From contig JASHTD010000200.1 of the NCBI GenBank assembly GCA_030040725.1, positions 1 through 7,833 of the forward strand: 7,833 nucleotides of DNA, given 5' to 3'. The notes beneath the pieces are model-generated. The model had not been told where the DNA came from and searched no databases. It saw only the letters and a list, made by a program, of their open reading frames with translations. Position 1 is the stretch's first letter, and every line of letters begins with the position of its first letter. Below are positions 1 to 6,831 of the stretch, piece by piece. The position numbers and the translations under genes are program-made. Origin of the DNA: Candidatus Sulfotelmatobacter sp. (GTDB lineage Bacteria > Acidobacteriota > Terriglobia > Terriglobales > Acidobacteriaceae).

Positions 1-1544
1 CCCGTTCCCAAATCCTGCGAACCCATCTTCAGATCGACCGATCCGTCCGGCTGAATGGTGAGATCGCAATCGCTGTTGTGACCGCGTCCGCCCCAGGTAT
101 GGATGGAAAGCCCAACTCCACGAACCATCTCACCGCGAGAGCTTTGACGCCGCGGATGCCATTTGCTCTTCCAATCCATCAAGTCGGAAGCAATGGCAAA
201 TTCTTCACGATAGATTTCCTGGCGCGGCTTAGTGAGGTCGAGGTTTTTCGTGAAGAATTCCAGAGGATCCATGTTCAATTTGGCCGCAAGATCGTCAAGC
301 GCGCACATCGTGAGCACTGCGGCCTGGGGATGGTTCGGCGCCCGCCACGCACGCGCCGGGCCGATATTGTTGCGAATTGCGGTATGTTCTTTCCGCTGAT
401 TCGGAACGCTAAAGACATACGGAATCGGCGGCATCCCGCCGCCGCCGGGTCCGCCTGTGCCCCACGATTCCGATTGCCATGCGAGAATGGTTCCATCTTT
501 TTTTGCGCCCACTTTCACTCGCGCAAAAGCCGAAGGTCTGGCCCCTGCGACTTTAAGCTCGGCATCACGCTCCAGCATGATGCGCACCGGCTTGCCTCCA
601 GCCTTCTTCGAAATTTGCGCGGTGAAGATGCCCCACCGGTCCGGAGCAAACTTGCTGCCGAATCCTCCGCCGATATTGTCCTGGTGAACATGAATATTGG
701 TTGCCGGAAGTTTCAGCGGTTCCGCCATTTGTCCCGGTATGCCGGAGACGTTCTGCGTGGAGATGTGTGTGAATAGATGGTTCTCGTCCACCCACTCGGA
801 AATTGACCCGTGAGTTTCCAGGCAGCAGTGCGTGATCAGCGGCACGCCGTAGAGGCCATCGGAAACGAAATCCGAGTCTTTGAACCCTTGATCGGGATCG
901 CCGATGGTTTGGACAGCAGCTTTCTGATAATTCGATTTCGGCCGTTGCGCGGCCTCAGGGTGAACGGTTGCAGCTTGAATCGCACTTAAAACATCGTCGG
1001 TTGCACCGTCGGCCTTCAGTCCCTTGAGCATATCTTCGTCGGGTTTTTCAGTCAGGCCGTATTCCTTGATCTGGCTGGCCATCTGCTGGCTGGGGACCTG
1101 GTTATCGAGCATGTCATCGATATCGTCGAAGCTGAGCGGGCCTTGGCCTTGCGCACTGTTCTTGGGGGGCTCGGCATCGCTCACCAAGTGCTCGAGCGGT
1201 TGGTATTTCACCTTGATGGCGCGAATAGCATCTTCTGCCGTGGGCTCGTCAATCGCCGCGACCGCAACGATCTCATCTCCTTCCCAATGGATCATCGCCC
1301 CCGGCCCTTGCACGATCTGAACGGCCTTCACTCCGGACATCTTCTCGGCTGTGCTTGTGTCGATGCTTACGACTTTGGCGTGGGCATATGGACATCGCAA
1401 CACCTTGCCGTACAACATGCCCGGCCGGTGCGTGTCGTAGGTGTACTTTGCCTGCCCTGAAACCTTGACCGGCGCATCCACCCGCGTGACGCGTGTGCCG
1501 ATCAGCGTTCGATCATCTTTCGGAGGCCATGCATAGTTCGGCAT
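1..1544 (-). CDS. Xanthine dehydrogenase-family molybdopterin-binding (large) subunit, 3' end cut by window edge
   Basis: The reading frame is open from an ATG at 1544 to the left edge, giving about 514 residues of a family usually 700-780 long. Residues about 15-120 match the aldehyde oxidase/xanthine dehydrogenase a/b hammerhead domain (IGTRVTRVDAPVKVSG, then a GKVLRCPYAHA stretch). The molybdopterin-binding region starts near 205 and shows THCCLETHG (238-246), the cofactor loop IGGGFGSK (291-298), the glycine-rich run near 362-370 and ARAWRAPNHPQA (397-408). The catalytic Glu expected near the C terminus lies outside the window. By family it hydroxylates an aldehyde or N-heterocycle at a Mo-cytosine-dinucleotide centre and passes electrons to the [2Fe-2S] subunit; the substrate cannot be read from sequence. 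It has no signal peptide, so export would depend on the Tat signal of its partner. The start sits 3 bases after the upstream stop, with GAAGGGAG at 1560-1553 as ribosome binding site. An unusual helical insert occupies residues about 137-195. Confidence 0.93.
   Translation of the reverse strand, partial: MPNYAWPPKDDRTLIGTRVTRVDAPVKVSGQAKYTYDTHRPGMLYGKVLRCPYAHAKVVSIDTSTAEKMSGVKAVQIVQGPGAMIHWEGDEIVAVAAIDEPTAEDAIRAIKVKYQPLEHLVSDAEPPKNSAQGQGPLSFDDIDDMLDNQVPSQQMASQIKEYGLTEKPDEDMLKGLKADGATDDVLSAIQAATVHPEAAQRPKSNYQKAAVQTIGDPDQGFKDSDFVSDGLYGVPLITHCCLETHGSISEWVDENHLFTHISTQNVSGIPGQMAEPLKLPATNIHVHQDNIGGGFGSKFAPDRWGIFTAQISKKAGGKPVRIMLERDAELKVAGARPSAFARVKVGAKKDGTILAWQSESWGTGGPGGGGMPPIPYVFSVPNQRKEHTAIRNNIGPARAWRAPNHPQAAVLTMCALDDLAAKLNMDPLEFFTKNLDLTKPRQEIYREEFAIASDLMDWKSKWHPRRQSSRGEMVRGVGLSIHTWGGRGHNSDCDLTIQPDGSVDLKMGSQDLGT
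960..1136 (-). other. Helical mini-domain inserted in the molybdenum subunit
   Basis: This stretch encodes residues about 137-195 of the large subunit, between the hammerhead domain and the first molybdopterin-binding domain, where relatives usually have a short linker. It reads as two or three short amphipathic helices: an acidic one (FDDIDDMLDN), then VPSQQMASQIKEYGL, then DEDMLKGLKADGATDDVLSA ending in IQAA. The pattern of Val-Pro-Ser start, a Gly-Leu turn, a Lys-Pro-Asp-Glu turn and a Gly-Ala before the last helix resembles a short helical segment I remember from many acidobacterial proteins of unrelated function. That resemblance is from memory, not from a search. The reading frame is continuous across it, so it is not a frameshift artefact. 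Confidence 0.6.
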
Positions 1545-1547
1545 TGC

Positions 1548-2183
1548 TCACGCTCCCTTCCGCGCAACCTGCGCGACGGCCTTGCGAATTCCGTCATAGG
1601 TTCCACAACGGCAGAGATTTCCGCTTAAACCGTGGCGAATGTCCTCAGGCGTAGGATTGGGATTGCGATCAAGCATCGCCTTACAGGCCACCACAAATCC
1701 TGGAGTACAGAAGCCGCACTGCGACGCATCATTTTCCACGAAAGCCTGCTGAATAGGATGAAGCTTGCCATCCTGCATCAGCGATTCGACAGTTACGATT
1801 GCCTTGTGCTGCGCTTCGATCGCGAGCACGGAACACGCATACACAGTCTTGCCATCCATCAGGACAGTGCAAGCGCCGCACTCGCCGCGATCGCAAACCC
1901 GCTTGGCACCGGTAATGTCGAATTGATCGCGGAGAGCGTCCAATAAGGTGACGCGCGGTTCGAGATTTGCCTTGTACGGCTTGCCGTTGATGCTGAATTC
2001 CATCGCGACTTTACCCGGGCCGTGCACGGGAATTTGCTCTCCGGCGGCCATCACGAGCTTGGGTTTCGCGACAAGCGGAATCGCGGCCGTGATGCCGGAG
2101 ATTCTTAGAAAGTCGCGCCGCGATACGCCCGCGTCGTCAGCTTTTTCTTCGGGATTCTTGTGGCTCGGGTCCCAATCAGGCAT
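1548..2183 (-). CDS. Tat-exported [2Fe-2S] subunit of a xanthine dehydrogenase-family oxidoreductase
   Basis: This 211-residue protein carries electrons from the molybdenum subunit through two [2Fe-2S] clusters. A twin-arginine motif, SRRDFLR, at residues 21-27 is followed by a hydrophobic stretch and a likely cleavage site near VMA-AGE (44-49), so the folded complex should be exported by the Tat pathway, as with E. coli PaoA (YagT). The plant-type ferredoxin cluster is held by C97, C102, C105 and C117, and the helical-domain cluster by C156, C159, C191 and C193 (CGFCTPG and CRC motifs). All eight ligands are present. Length fits the Tat-type members. The ATG at 2183 has GGAGG at 2194-2190, six bases away. 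It is the first gene of an operon whose next gene is the large subunit. No FAD subunit lies between them, unlike the paoABC order; one could follow beyond the window. The start region is a perfect inverted repeat. Confidence 0.95.
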   Translation of the reverse strand: MPDWDPSHKNPEEKADDAGVSRRDFLRISGITAAIPLVAKPKLVMAAGEQIPVHGPGKVAMEFSINGKPYKANLEPRVTLLDALRDQFDITGAKRVCDRGECGACTVLMDGKTVYACSVLAIEAQHKAIVTVESLMQDGKLHPIQQAFVENDASQCGFCTPGFVVACKAMLDRNPNPTPEDIRHGLSGNLCRCGTYDGIRKAVAQVARKGA

Positions 2184-2194
2184 TGAATGCCTCC
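2178..2194 (-). promoter_or_regulatory. Ribosome binding site and inverted repeat over the start codon of the [2Fe-2S] subunit gene
   Basis: GGAGG at 2194-2190 is the Shine-Dalgarno for the ATG at 2183. It overlaps a 15-base perfect inverted repeat, AGGCATT-G-AATGCCT (plus-strand 2178-2192), that contains the start codon. In RNA the arms could form a five-base-pair hairpin (AGGCA with UGCCU) around a five-base loop, enclosing part of the Shine-Dalgarno and the start. As DNA it could also be an operator-like palindrome. The repeat is seen directly; any regulatory role is inference. Confidence 0.5.
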
Positions 2195-2234
2195 AGGAAG
2201 AAACTCTTAGCAGCGAAACCTCGATTTTTCTGCA

Positions 2235-2263
2235 GTCTTAATTGTTGCGCCGGCCCACGTCAA
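2235..2263 (-). promoter_or_regulatory. Candidate sigma70-type promoter for the molybdenum hydroxylase operon
   Basis: On the minus strand TTGACG (2263-2258) matches the -35 consensus at five of six positions. It is followed after exactly 17 bases by TAAGAC (2240-2235), a weak -10 with three matches. Transcription would start around 2228 and leave a leader of roughly 45 bases before the ATG at 2183. The position in a divergent intergenic region fits, but the weak -10 keeps this a candidate. Confidence 0.38.
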
Positions 2264-2408
2264 GAGGCGGGAACCCACGCGCATGCTGTAAAACGAAAAT
2301 AAGAACGTAACTGTGGGAAAATTATACGCCCACCAGCAGTGGCGTTTAAAACATCAAACTCTGGGCGTCGCCAACTGGACGCTAATTTTTTGGAGAGTTG
2401 ATCGAAAG

Positions 2409-3737
2409 ATGGCACCGACGAGGCGAAGAGAAACCAACTGGCGCCTTGTCGTGCGCGCTCTGCGTCACAGAAACTACCGGTTGTTCTTCGGCGGGCAGGG
2501 AATTTCTCTGATTGGCACCTGGATGACCCGGGTCGCCACCGGCTGGCTGGTGTACCGCCTTACGGGCTCGGCGTTCCTGCTGGGTCTGGTGAGTTTTGCC
2601 GGCCAGATCCCGGTTTTGTTTCTGGGACCGTTCGCCGGCGTGTGGGTGGATCGGCTGAATCGCCACCGGGTTCTGGTGATTACACAAGCGCTGTCGATGT
2701 TGCAATCTTTCGCACTGGCTGCGCTGGCTCTCGGCAAAATAATTACCGTCAATGAGATCATTCTGCTCAATCTATTTCAGGGCGCGGTCAATGCCTTTGA
2801 CATGCCGGCGCGGCAGGCATTCGTCATCGAAATGGTGGAGGACCCTGAGGACCTGGGCAACGCAATCGCGCTGAATTCTTCCTTGGTAAATGCAGCGCGC
2901 CTGATTGGCCCGTCAATCGCGGGACTGTTGATCGCGCTCGCGGGCGAGGGCGTCTGTTTTTTGATTGACGGTTTTAGTTATCTCGCCGTCATTGCTTCCT
3001 TGTTGGCGATGGTCGTCGTCGTCCGGCAACGCGAGCATGCGCACGGCAGTGTGCTCTCTGAACTGAGCGACGGGTGGACCTACATTCGCGGATTCCATCC
3101 CATCTGGTGGATTCTGCTGCTGCTGGCATTGGTCAGCCTGGTAGGCATGCCCTACACCACGCTGATGCCGATCTTCGCCGGACGCATCCTGCACGGCGGA
3201 GCGCATACTCTCGGTTTTCTCATGGCTGCCACGGGTGTTGGCGCTTTGATTGGAGCCTACAGGCTGGCGGCCAGGCGCAGTGTGCTCGGATTAGGCCGCG
3301 TGATCCCGATGACGGCGGCTGGGTTTGGGGCTTCTTTGATTGCGTTTTCGTTCTCGCGGCATCAGTGGCTCTCGATGTTGTTGCTGGTAGTGACCGGCTT
3401 CTGCTTCATGCAGCAGATGGCCGCCAGCAACACGATTCTGCAAACCATCGTGGAAGACAAAAAGCGCGGACGAGTGATGAGTTTTTATTCCATGGCGTTT
3501 CAGGGAGTGGCGCCGTTTGGCAGCCTTATCGCGGGAGAAGCGGCGAGCCGCATTGGCGCGCCTCTCACATTAACGATCGGAGGCGCGATTTGCATTGGCG
3601 GCGCCGCCGTCTTTGCGTCACAACTGCCGGTTCTGCGCCGTCTGATACGGCCAATTTACATCAAAATCGGTGTCATTCCCGAAGTGGCGACGGGAATCCA
3701 GGCAGCTTCGGCCTTGCAACAACAGACGGAAGAGTGA
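2409..3737 (+). CDS. MFS transporter, EntS/MFS_3-like exporter
   Basis: The 442-residue product is an inner-membrane major facilitator of the EntS-like (MFS_3) type, a group generally thought to export small molecules by proton antiport; the substrate is unknown. After a basic cytoplasmic start (MAPTRRRETNWR), the family opening FFGGQGISLIGTWM (27-40) begins helix 1. Motif A, GVWVDRLNRHR, is at 77-87, with D81 and R82 in the loop between helices 2 and 3. The family-typical DMPARQAFV is at 131-139 and ALNSSLVNAARLIGPSIAG at 154-172. A degenerate second motif A, EDKKRGRVMSF, occurs at 349-359 in the C-terminal half. I chose the ATG at 2409 because GGAGAG lies at 2392-2397 and family members start close to this point. 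An in-frame GTG at 2313 would add 32 residues that do not resemble the family. The gene is transcribed divergently from the molybdenum hydroxylase operon; a functional link is possible but unproven. Confidence 0.92.
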   Translation: MAPTRRRETNWRLVVRALRHRNYRLFFGGQGISLIGTWMTRVATGWLVYRLTGSAFLLGLVSFAGQIPVLFLGPFAGVWVDRLNRHRVLVITQALSMLQSFALAALALGKIITVNEIILLNLFQGAVNAFDMPARQAFVIEMVEDPEDLGNAIALNSSLVNAARLIGPSIAGLLIALAGEGVCFLIDGFSYLAVIASLLAMVVVVRQREHAHGSVLSELSDGWTYIRGFHPIWWILLLLALVSLVGMPYTTLMPIFAGRILHGGAHTLGFLMAATGVGALIGAYRLAARRSVLGLGRVIPMTAAGFGASLIAFSFSRHQWLSMLLLVVTGFCFMQQMAASNTILQTIVEDKKRGRVMSFYSMAFQGVAPFGSLIAGEAASRIGAPLTLTIGGAICIGGAAVFASQLPVLRRLIRPIYIKIGVIPEVATGIQAASALQQQTEE

Positions 3738-3968
3738 TCGGGCTGTGCTCGCGAGAGTCTGGTCTGTTTGCAAAGCTTGCAGCATGTTCAGGCGTGAGCC
3801 AGTAAGCATGCCTCGCTTGCCTTGTCGATTCTCAGCGACGAAACACTTTCGTTCGGAGCCTTTATTCCCTAGTGCAATTGTGCGATTACGATTGAAGGTG
3901 CACGACGCGTGTGGTTAACTTCAAGAGGTCGTTTTTTAGGATTGTTTCACTGACTCCCCAGGGGAATT
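3738..3968 (+). other. Intergenic gap without a recognisable gene
   Basis: These 231 bases between the MFS gene and the propeller gene contain no ORF I can defend. Two small inverted repeats are visible, TGCAA/TTGCA (3769-3781) and ACGAAA/TTTCGT (3838-3852). Neither is followed by a T-run, so neither is called a terminator. The promoter of the downstream exported-protein cluster should lie here, but I see no clear -35/-10 pair. Just before the ATG at 3969 the palindrome TCCCCAGGGGA (3955-3965) overlaps the presumed ribosome binding site AGGGG. Confidence 0.5.
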
Positions 3969-5147
3969 ATGCGGAACTATATTGTGTGGTGGAGGCGGCG
4001 TTCCCTGGCGCTGCTCCTTTGGATTTGCACCTTCAGCTGCTTTGCTTTCGCAGCCAGCCATCCTCACTATCTCATTACCAATGACGATGACGCTTTATCG
4101 AGCGGCGTCACTTTTTACGTGGTCGGTGAGAATGGTCTTCTTCATCTCGACCAGCGCGTGCTCACCGGGGGCACAGGAATCGCCGGAGGCTATTTTTCCA
4201 CCAACCGTCTGGCTGTGCTCGATAGTAGAACTCAGCAGTGCGTCTACGCTTCCGACGCATTCACCGGCGATATTGTCGGAATTGATATCAACAGTCTCGC
4301 CGTGAGCGGCAGCACTTCCGGTTCACCAACAGATTCAGGCAATGCAAACGGAATTGGTCTGGCAGTGAGCGGGCAATACTTATACGCCAGCTTTACCACC
4401 TCCAATACGATCGGAACCTTCGAAATCGAGCCGGGTTGCACTCTTACTTTTATCAACGATGTTTCTGTGGCGGGGCTGCAAGGGGGATTCATCGACGCGA
4501 TGGCCCTGCACGGAAACATGATGGTCGTGACTTATGTCGATGGATCGATTGAATCGTTTGACATTTCCTCGGGCACTCCTGTATCGAACGGCGACGAACA
4601 GAATTCGACCGGGTATTTCGAGTCGCAAGCTGCAAGTTATCCGAACAGCGTGCAAATTACAAAAAACGGGCACTACGCGCTCTTCGGCGACACCTCGACT
4701 TCCACGGTGGTGGAAGTTTCCGATATCAGTTCGGGCAAGCTGCGCAAGACCACGGTCTACAGGTTGGGATCGGAAATTAATTCGAGCAATATTCTGTTGA
4801 GTCCCGATGAGACATTGCTTTACATCAGCAACACGGAAGGCGACTCGATCAGCGCAGCCTGGTTTGACGCTTCTACAGGAAAGCTGTCTTTCGGATGTAC
4901 TTCCGGCAAGCTTCGAGGCTACAGTTCCAGATGGTCATATACGGCTCAGTTGGGACTCGGCATCAATACCGGTACCGGCGGCACACTTTATGTAGCAGAG
5001 TTCGGAGCGCCTTCTTCGATTGGAATGGTTGCCGTGACTTCGAATGGAGCGACATGTACGCTGGCAGAATTATCCCAGTCGCCGGTACCCGATCTGAATA
5101 GCGGGGGATTGCTCTCGATTGAAGACTTTCCACCAGTGTCATTCTAG
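3969..5147 (+). CDS. Secreted seven-bladed beta-propeller protein, YncE/lactonase-like
   Basis: A signal peptide opens this 392-residue protein: basic MRNYIVWWRRR, then a hydrophobic core to about residue 28, with likely cleavage after AFA (26-28). The mature part shows seven recurring blade-like segments, at about residues 31-60, 80-112, 134-160, 182-205, 233-262, 279-306 and 337-366. Typical pieces are SGQYLYAS, SPDETLLYISN and GGTLYVAE, each followed by a strand and a turn with S-G or N-G. This fits the 6-phosphogluconolactonase/YVTN-type propeller superfamily. Members in this group rarely have a proven enzymatic role, and I see no motif that proves lactonase activity. Four mature cysteines (C91, C157, C310, C363) fit an oxidising exported environment. 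AGGGG at 3960-3964 lies only four bases from the ATG, closer than ideal, but the signal peptide supports this start. It stands 50 bases upstream of the multicopper oxidase gene and is probably co-transcribed with it. Confidence 0.78.
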   Translation: MRNYIVWWRRRSLALLLWICTFSCFAFAASHPHYLITNDDDALSSGVTFYVVGENGLLHLDQRVLTGGTGIAGGYFSTNRLAVLDSRTQQCVYASDAFTGDIVGIDINSLAVSGSTSGSPTDSGNANGIGLAVSGQYLYASFTTSNTIGTFEIEPGCTLTFINDVSVAGLQGGFIDAMALHGNMMVVTYVDGSIESFDISSGTPVSNGDEQNSTGYFESQAASYPNSVQITKNGHYALFGDTSTSTVVEVSDISSGKLRKTTVYRLGSEINSSNILLSPDETLLYISNTEGDSISAAWFDASTGKLSFGCTSGKLRGYSSRWSYTAQLGLGINTGTGGTLYVAEFGAPSSIGMVAVTSNGATCTLAELSQSPVPDLNSGGLLSIEDFPPVSF

Positions 5148-5197
5148 GGATCTGTTTTTGAAATAATTAGTCGATCGATTTAGAGGTCTAACAACGA

Positions 5198-6781
5198 ATG
5201 CGGCGCAATCTTAGGTTTGTGTTAGGGCTAGCGATTTGGGGAGCTTTTGTGTTCCATGCCGGGGCGCAGTGCCCGCCGCGTCCTCCGAGCGGCACCGTCG
5301 TGCAGGACCCATTCAATCTAGTTTCTCAGAACGGCGTCCTCAGCGCGGATTTCGATATGGGCTATTCGGTCGACCAATTCGGCTACACGCACTACTGTTA
5401 CAAATACCAGAGTCCTGCGGGAATTGTTGAAGCTCCTACGCTGAGGGTTCATCAAGGCGATGAGCTACTCTTGAAAGTGAAAGATAGTATTCCCGTCAAC
5501 AGTTCTGATTCGAAGAGCAGCATGCATATGGCCGCACCCGCGGGCCAAACTTGCGGCGATGGCGGAGCCGCAACTCTGCAATCAACCAACGTTCACTTTC
5601 ACGGTATGAATATTTCGCCAATCTGCCACCAGGATGACGTGCTTACAACGTTGATTCAGCCGGGATCACCAGGCTTTCAATACAAAATCAAAATTCCCGA
5701 GGGTGAGCCGCCCGGACTGTATTGGTACCATCCGCACGTGCACGGGTTCACCGAGTTTCAGGTGAACGGCGGAGCGGCTGGCGCCCTGATTGTGGAAGGC
5801 ATGGAGAAAGTGCGCCCGGAGGTAGCCGGACTTACCGAGCGTGTTTTCGTCCTGCGTCAGCAGTATTTAGCCCCTTGGGTGCCCGGACCATACGAGATGA
5901 CGCTGAATTTCCACCTCGCAGTTCCTCCAGAGTCGCCTTCGCCACCGATCATCGAAATGAAGCCAGGAGAAAAGCAATTCTGGAGGGTTGCCAACGCCAC
6001 GCTGCAAGAGTTCATACCATTGCAGGTGTCGGTCAATGGCATAGCGCAGCCGCTCGAGTTAATCGCGCTCGATGGTTATCCTCTGGCTGCGCCTCGCACC
6101 GAAACGACTATCCTGATTCCCCCCGCAGGACGCGCCGAATTCATCGTGCAAGCGCCCCCTGCTGGTTCGAGTGCGCAATTTATCGAACAGTCTTATTCCA
6201 CCGGTCCCACAGGCAATCCGGACTTAGAAGAGATACTGGCGAACATGCAAGTCAGCAGCACCGGGGGCAGCGATGCGCCGCGAGCGAAGGCAGTCGCGGC
6301 CCAATCCATTGTTTCGCCGGAGGGCGTCCAGATTGCGACTTTGAAGGATGCCACTCCCACCGCGACTCGCAAGCTTTATTTTTCGGAAGAATTCGGCGGA
6401 ACGAACGGGCCGATTCAGTTTTATATAACGGTGGATGGGCAAAAACAGAAGGTTTTCGAGCCCGATGAGAAACCTGCCATAACTACAAAAGTCGGCGCGG
6501 TCGAAGACTGGACCATCGAAAACCGGGCGCTCGAGACACACGCCTTTCACATCCATCAGATCCACTTCTTAATGCTCGAAGTCGATGGAAAGCCGGTAGA
6601 CCATCAGGATCTTCGCGACACCATTGAGATTCCGTATTGGTCAGGCAAAGGTCCGTATCACAGCGTAAAGGTGAGAATGGATTTCCGCGACCCCACCATT
6701 GCCGGAACTTTTGTGTTTCACTGCCACATTCTGCTTCACGAAGATATGGGCATGATGCATAAGATTCTAGTCGAGCCCTGA
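5198..6781 (+). CDS. Exported multicopper oxidase (laccase/CueO-like, three cupredoxin domains)
   Basis: The 527-residue protein oxidises a substrate at a type 1 copper and reduces oxygen to water at a trinuclear cluster; the substrate is unknown. A Sec-type signal peptide ends near HAGA-QCPP (20-27). The N-terminal cupredoxin domain (about 78-200) carries NVHFHG (H133, H135) and WYHPHVHG (H178, H180). The middle domain (about 213-330) has the usual non-copper pattern EMKPGEKQFWRVANA at 253-267. The C-terminal domain has HAFHIH (H448, H451, H453) and HCHILLHEDMGMM at 508-520, giving H508, C509, H510 and H514. M519, ten residues after the cysteine as in CueO, is the likely axial ligand. All ten copper-binding histidines and the cysteine are therefore present, and length is normal. 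No CueO-style Met-rich substrate helix is seen. GAGG at 5183-5186 is an acceptable, slightly distant ribosome binding site. The gene sits between two other genes for exported proteins. Confidence 0.95.
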   Translation: MRRNLRFVLGLAIWGAFVFHAGAQCPPRPPSGTVVQDPFNLVSQNGVLSADFDMGYSVDQFGYTHYCYKYQSPAGIVEAPTLRVHQGDELLLKVKDSIPVNSSDSKSSMHMAAPAGQTCGDGGAATLQSTNVHFHGMNISPICHQDDVLTTLIQPGSPGFQYKIKIPEGEPPGLYWYHPHVHGFTEFQVNGGAAGALIVEGMEKVRPEVAGLTERVFVLRQQYLAPWVPGPYEMTLNFHLAVPPESPSPPIIEMKPGEKQFWRVANATLQEFIPLQVSVNGIAQPLELIALDGYPLAAPRTETTILIPPAGRAEFIVQAPPAGSSAQFIEQSYSTGPTGNPDLEEILANMQVSSTGGSDAPRAKAVAAQSIVSPEGVQIATLKDATPTATRKLYFSEEFGGTNGPIQFYITVDGQKQKVFEPDEKPAITTKVGAVEDWTIENRALETHAFHIHQIHFLMLEVDGKPVDHQDLRDTIEIPYWSGKGPYHSVKVRMDFRDPTIAGTFVFHCHILLHEDMGMMHKILVEP

Positions 6782-6831
6782 GCGATTGCCGATTTTCGTT
6801 ACTGTCACTACTCAAGAAGAGAGGTTTGTCG

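Noticed and set aside
78..776. 232-residue plus-strand ORF at the left end
   Set aside because: It is antisense to the molybdenum subunit, whose minus-strand frame carries clear family motifs. The plus-strand product is Arg- and His-rich, without recognisable motifs.
1143..1460. Plus-strand ORFs at 1024-1320 and 1143-1460
   Set aside because: Both are antisense shadows of the hammerhead region of the molybdenum subunit.
3074..3805. 243-residue plus-strand ORF overlapping the MFS gene
   Set aside because: It is an out-of-frame shadow, rich in Arg, His and Trp, over well-defined transporter helices.
3838..3852. Hairpin ACGAAA-CAC-TTTCGT as a terminator of the MFS gene
   Set aside because: The stem is AT-rich and is not followed by a T-run; it lies about 100 bases after the stop codon.
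3670..3918. 82-residue plus-strand ORF reaching into the gap after the MFS gene
   Set aside because: It starts inside the MFS gene in another frame, has an Arg-rich sequence without motifs, and has no convincing ribosome binding site.
5158..5186. TTGAAA as a -35 box for a separate oxidase promoter
   Set aside because: The sequence 17 bases downstream, TAGAGG, is a poor -10 and overlaps the ribosome binding site.
5722..6468. 248-residue plus-strand ORF inside the multicopper oxidase gene
   Set aside because: It is an out-of-frame shadow; the oxidase frame contains the full set of copper ligands and domain motifs.
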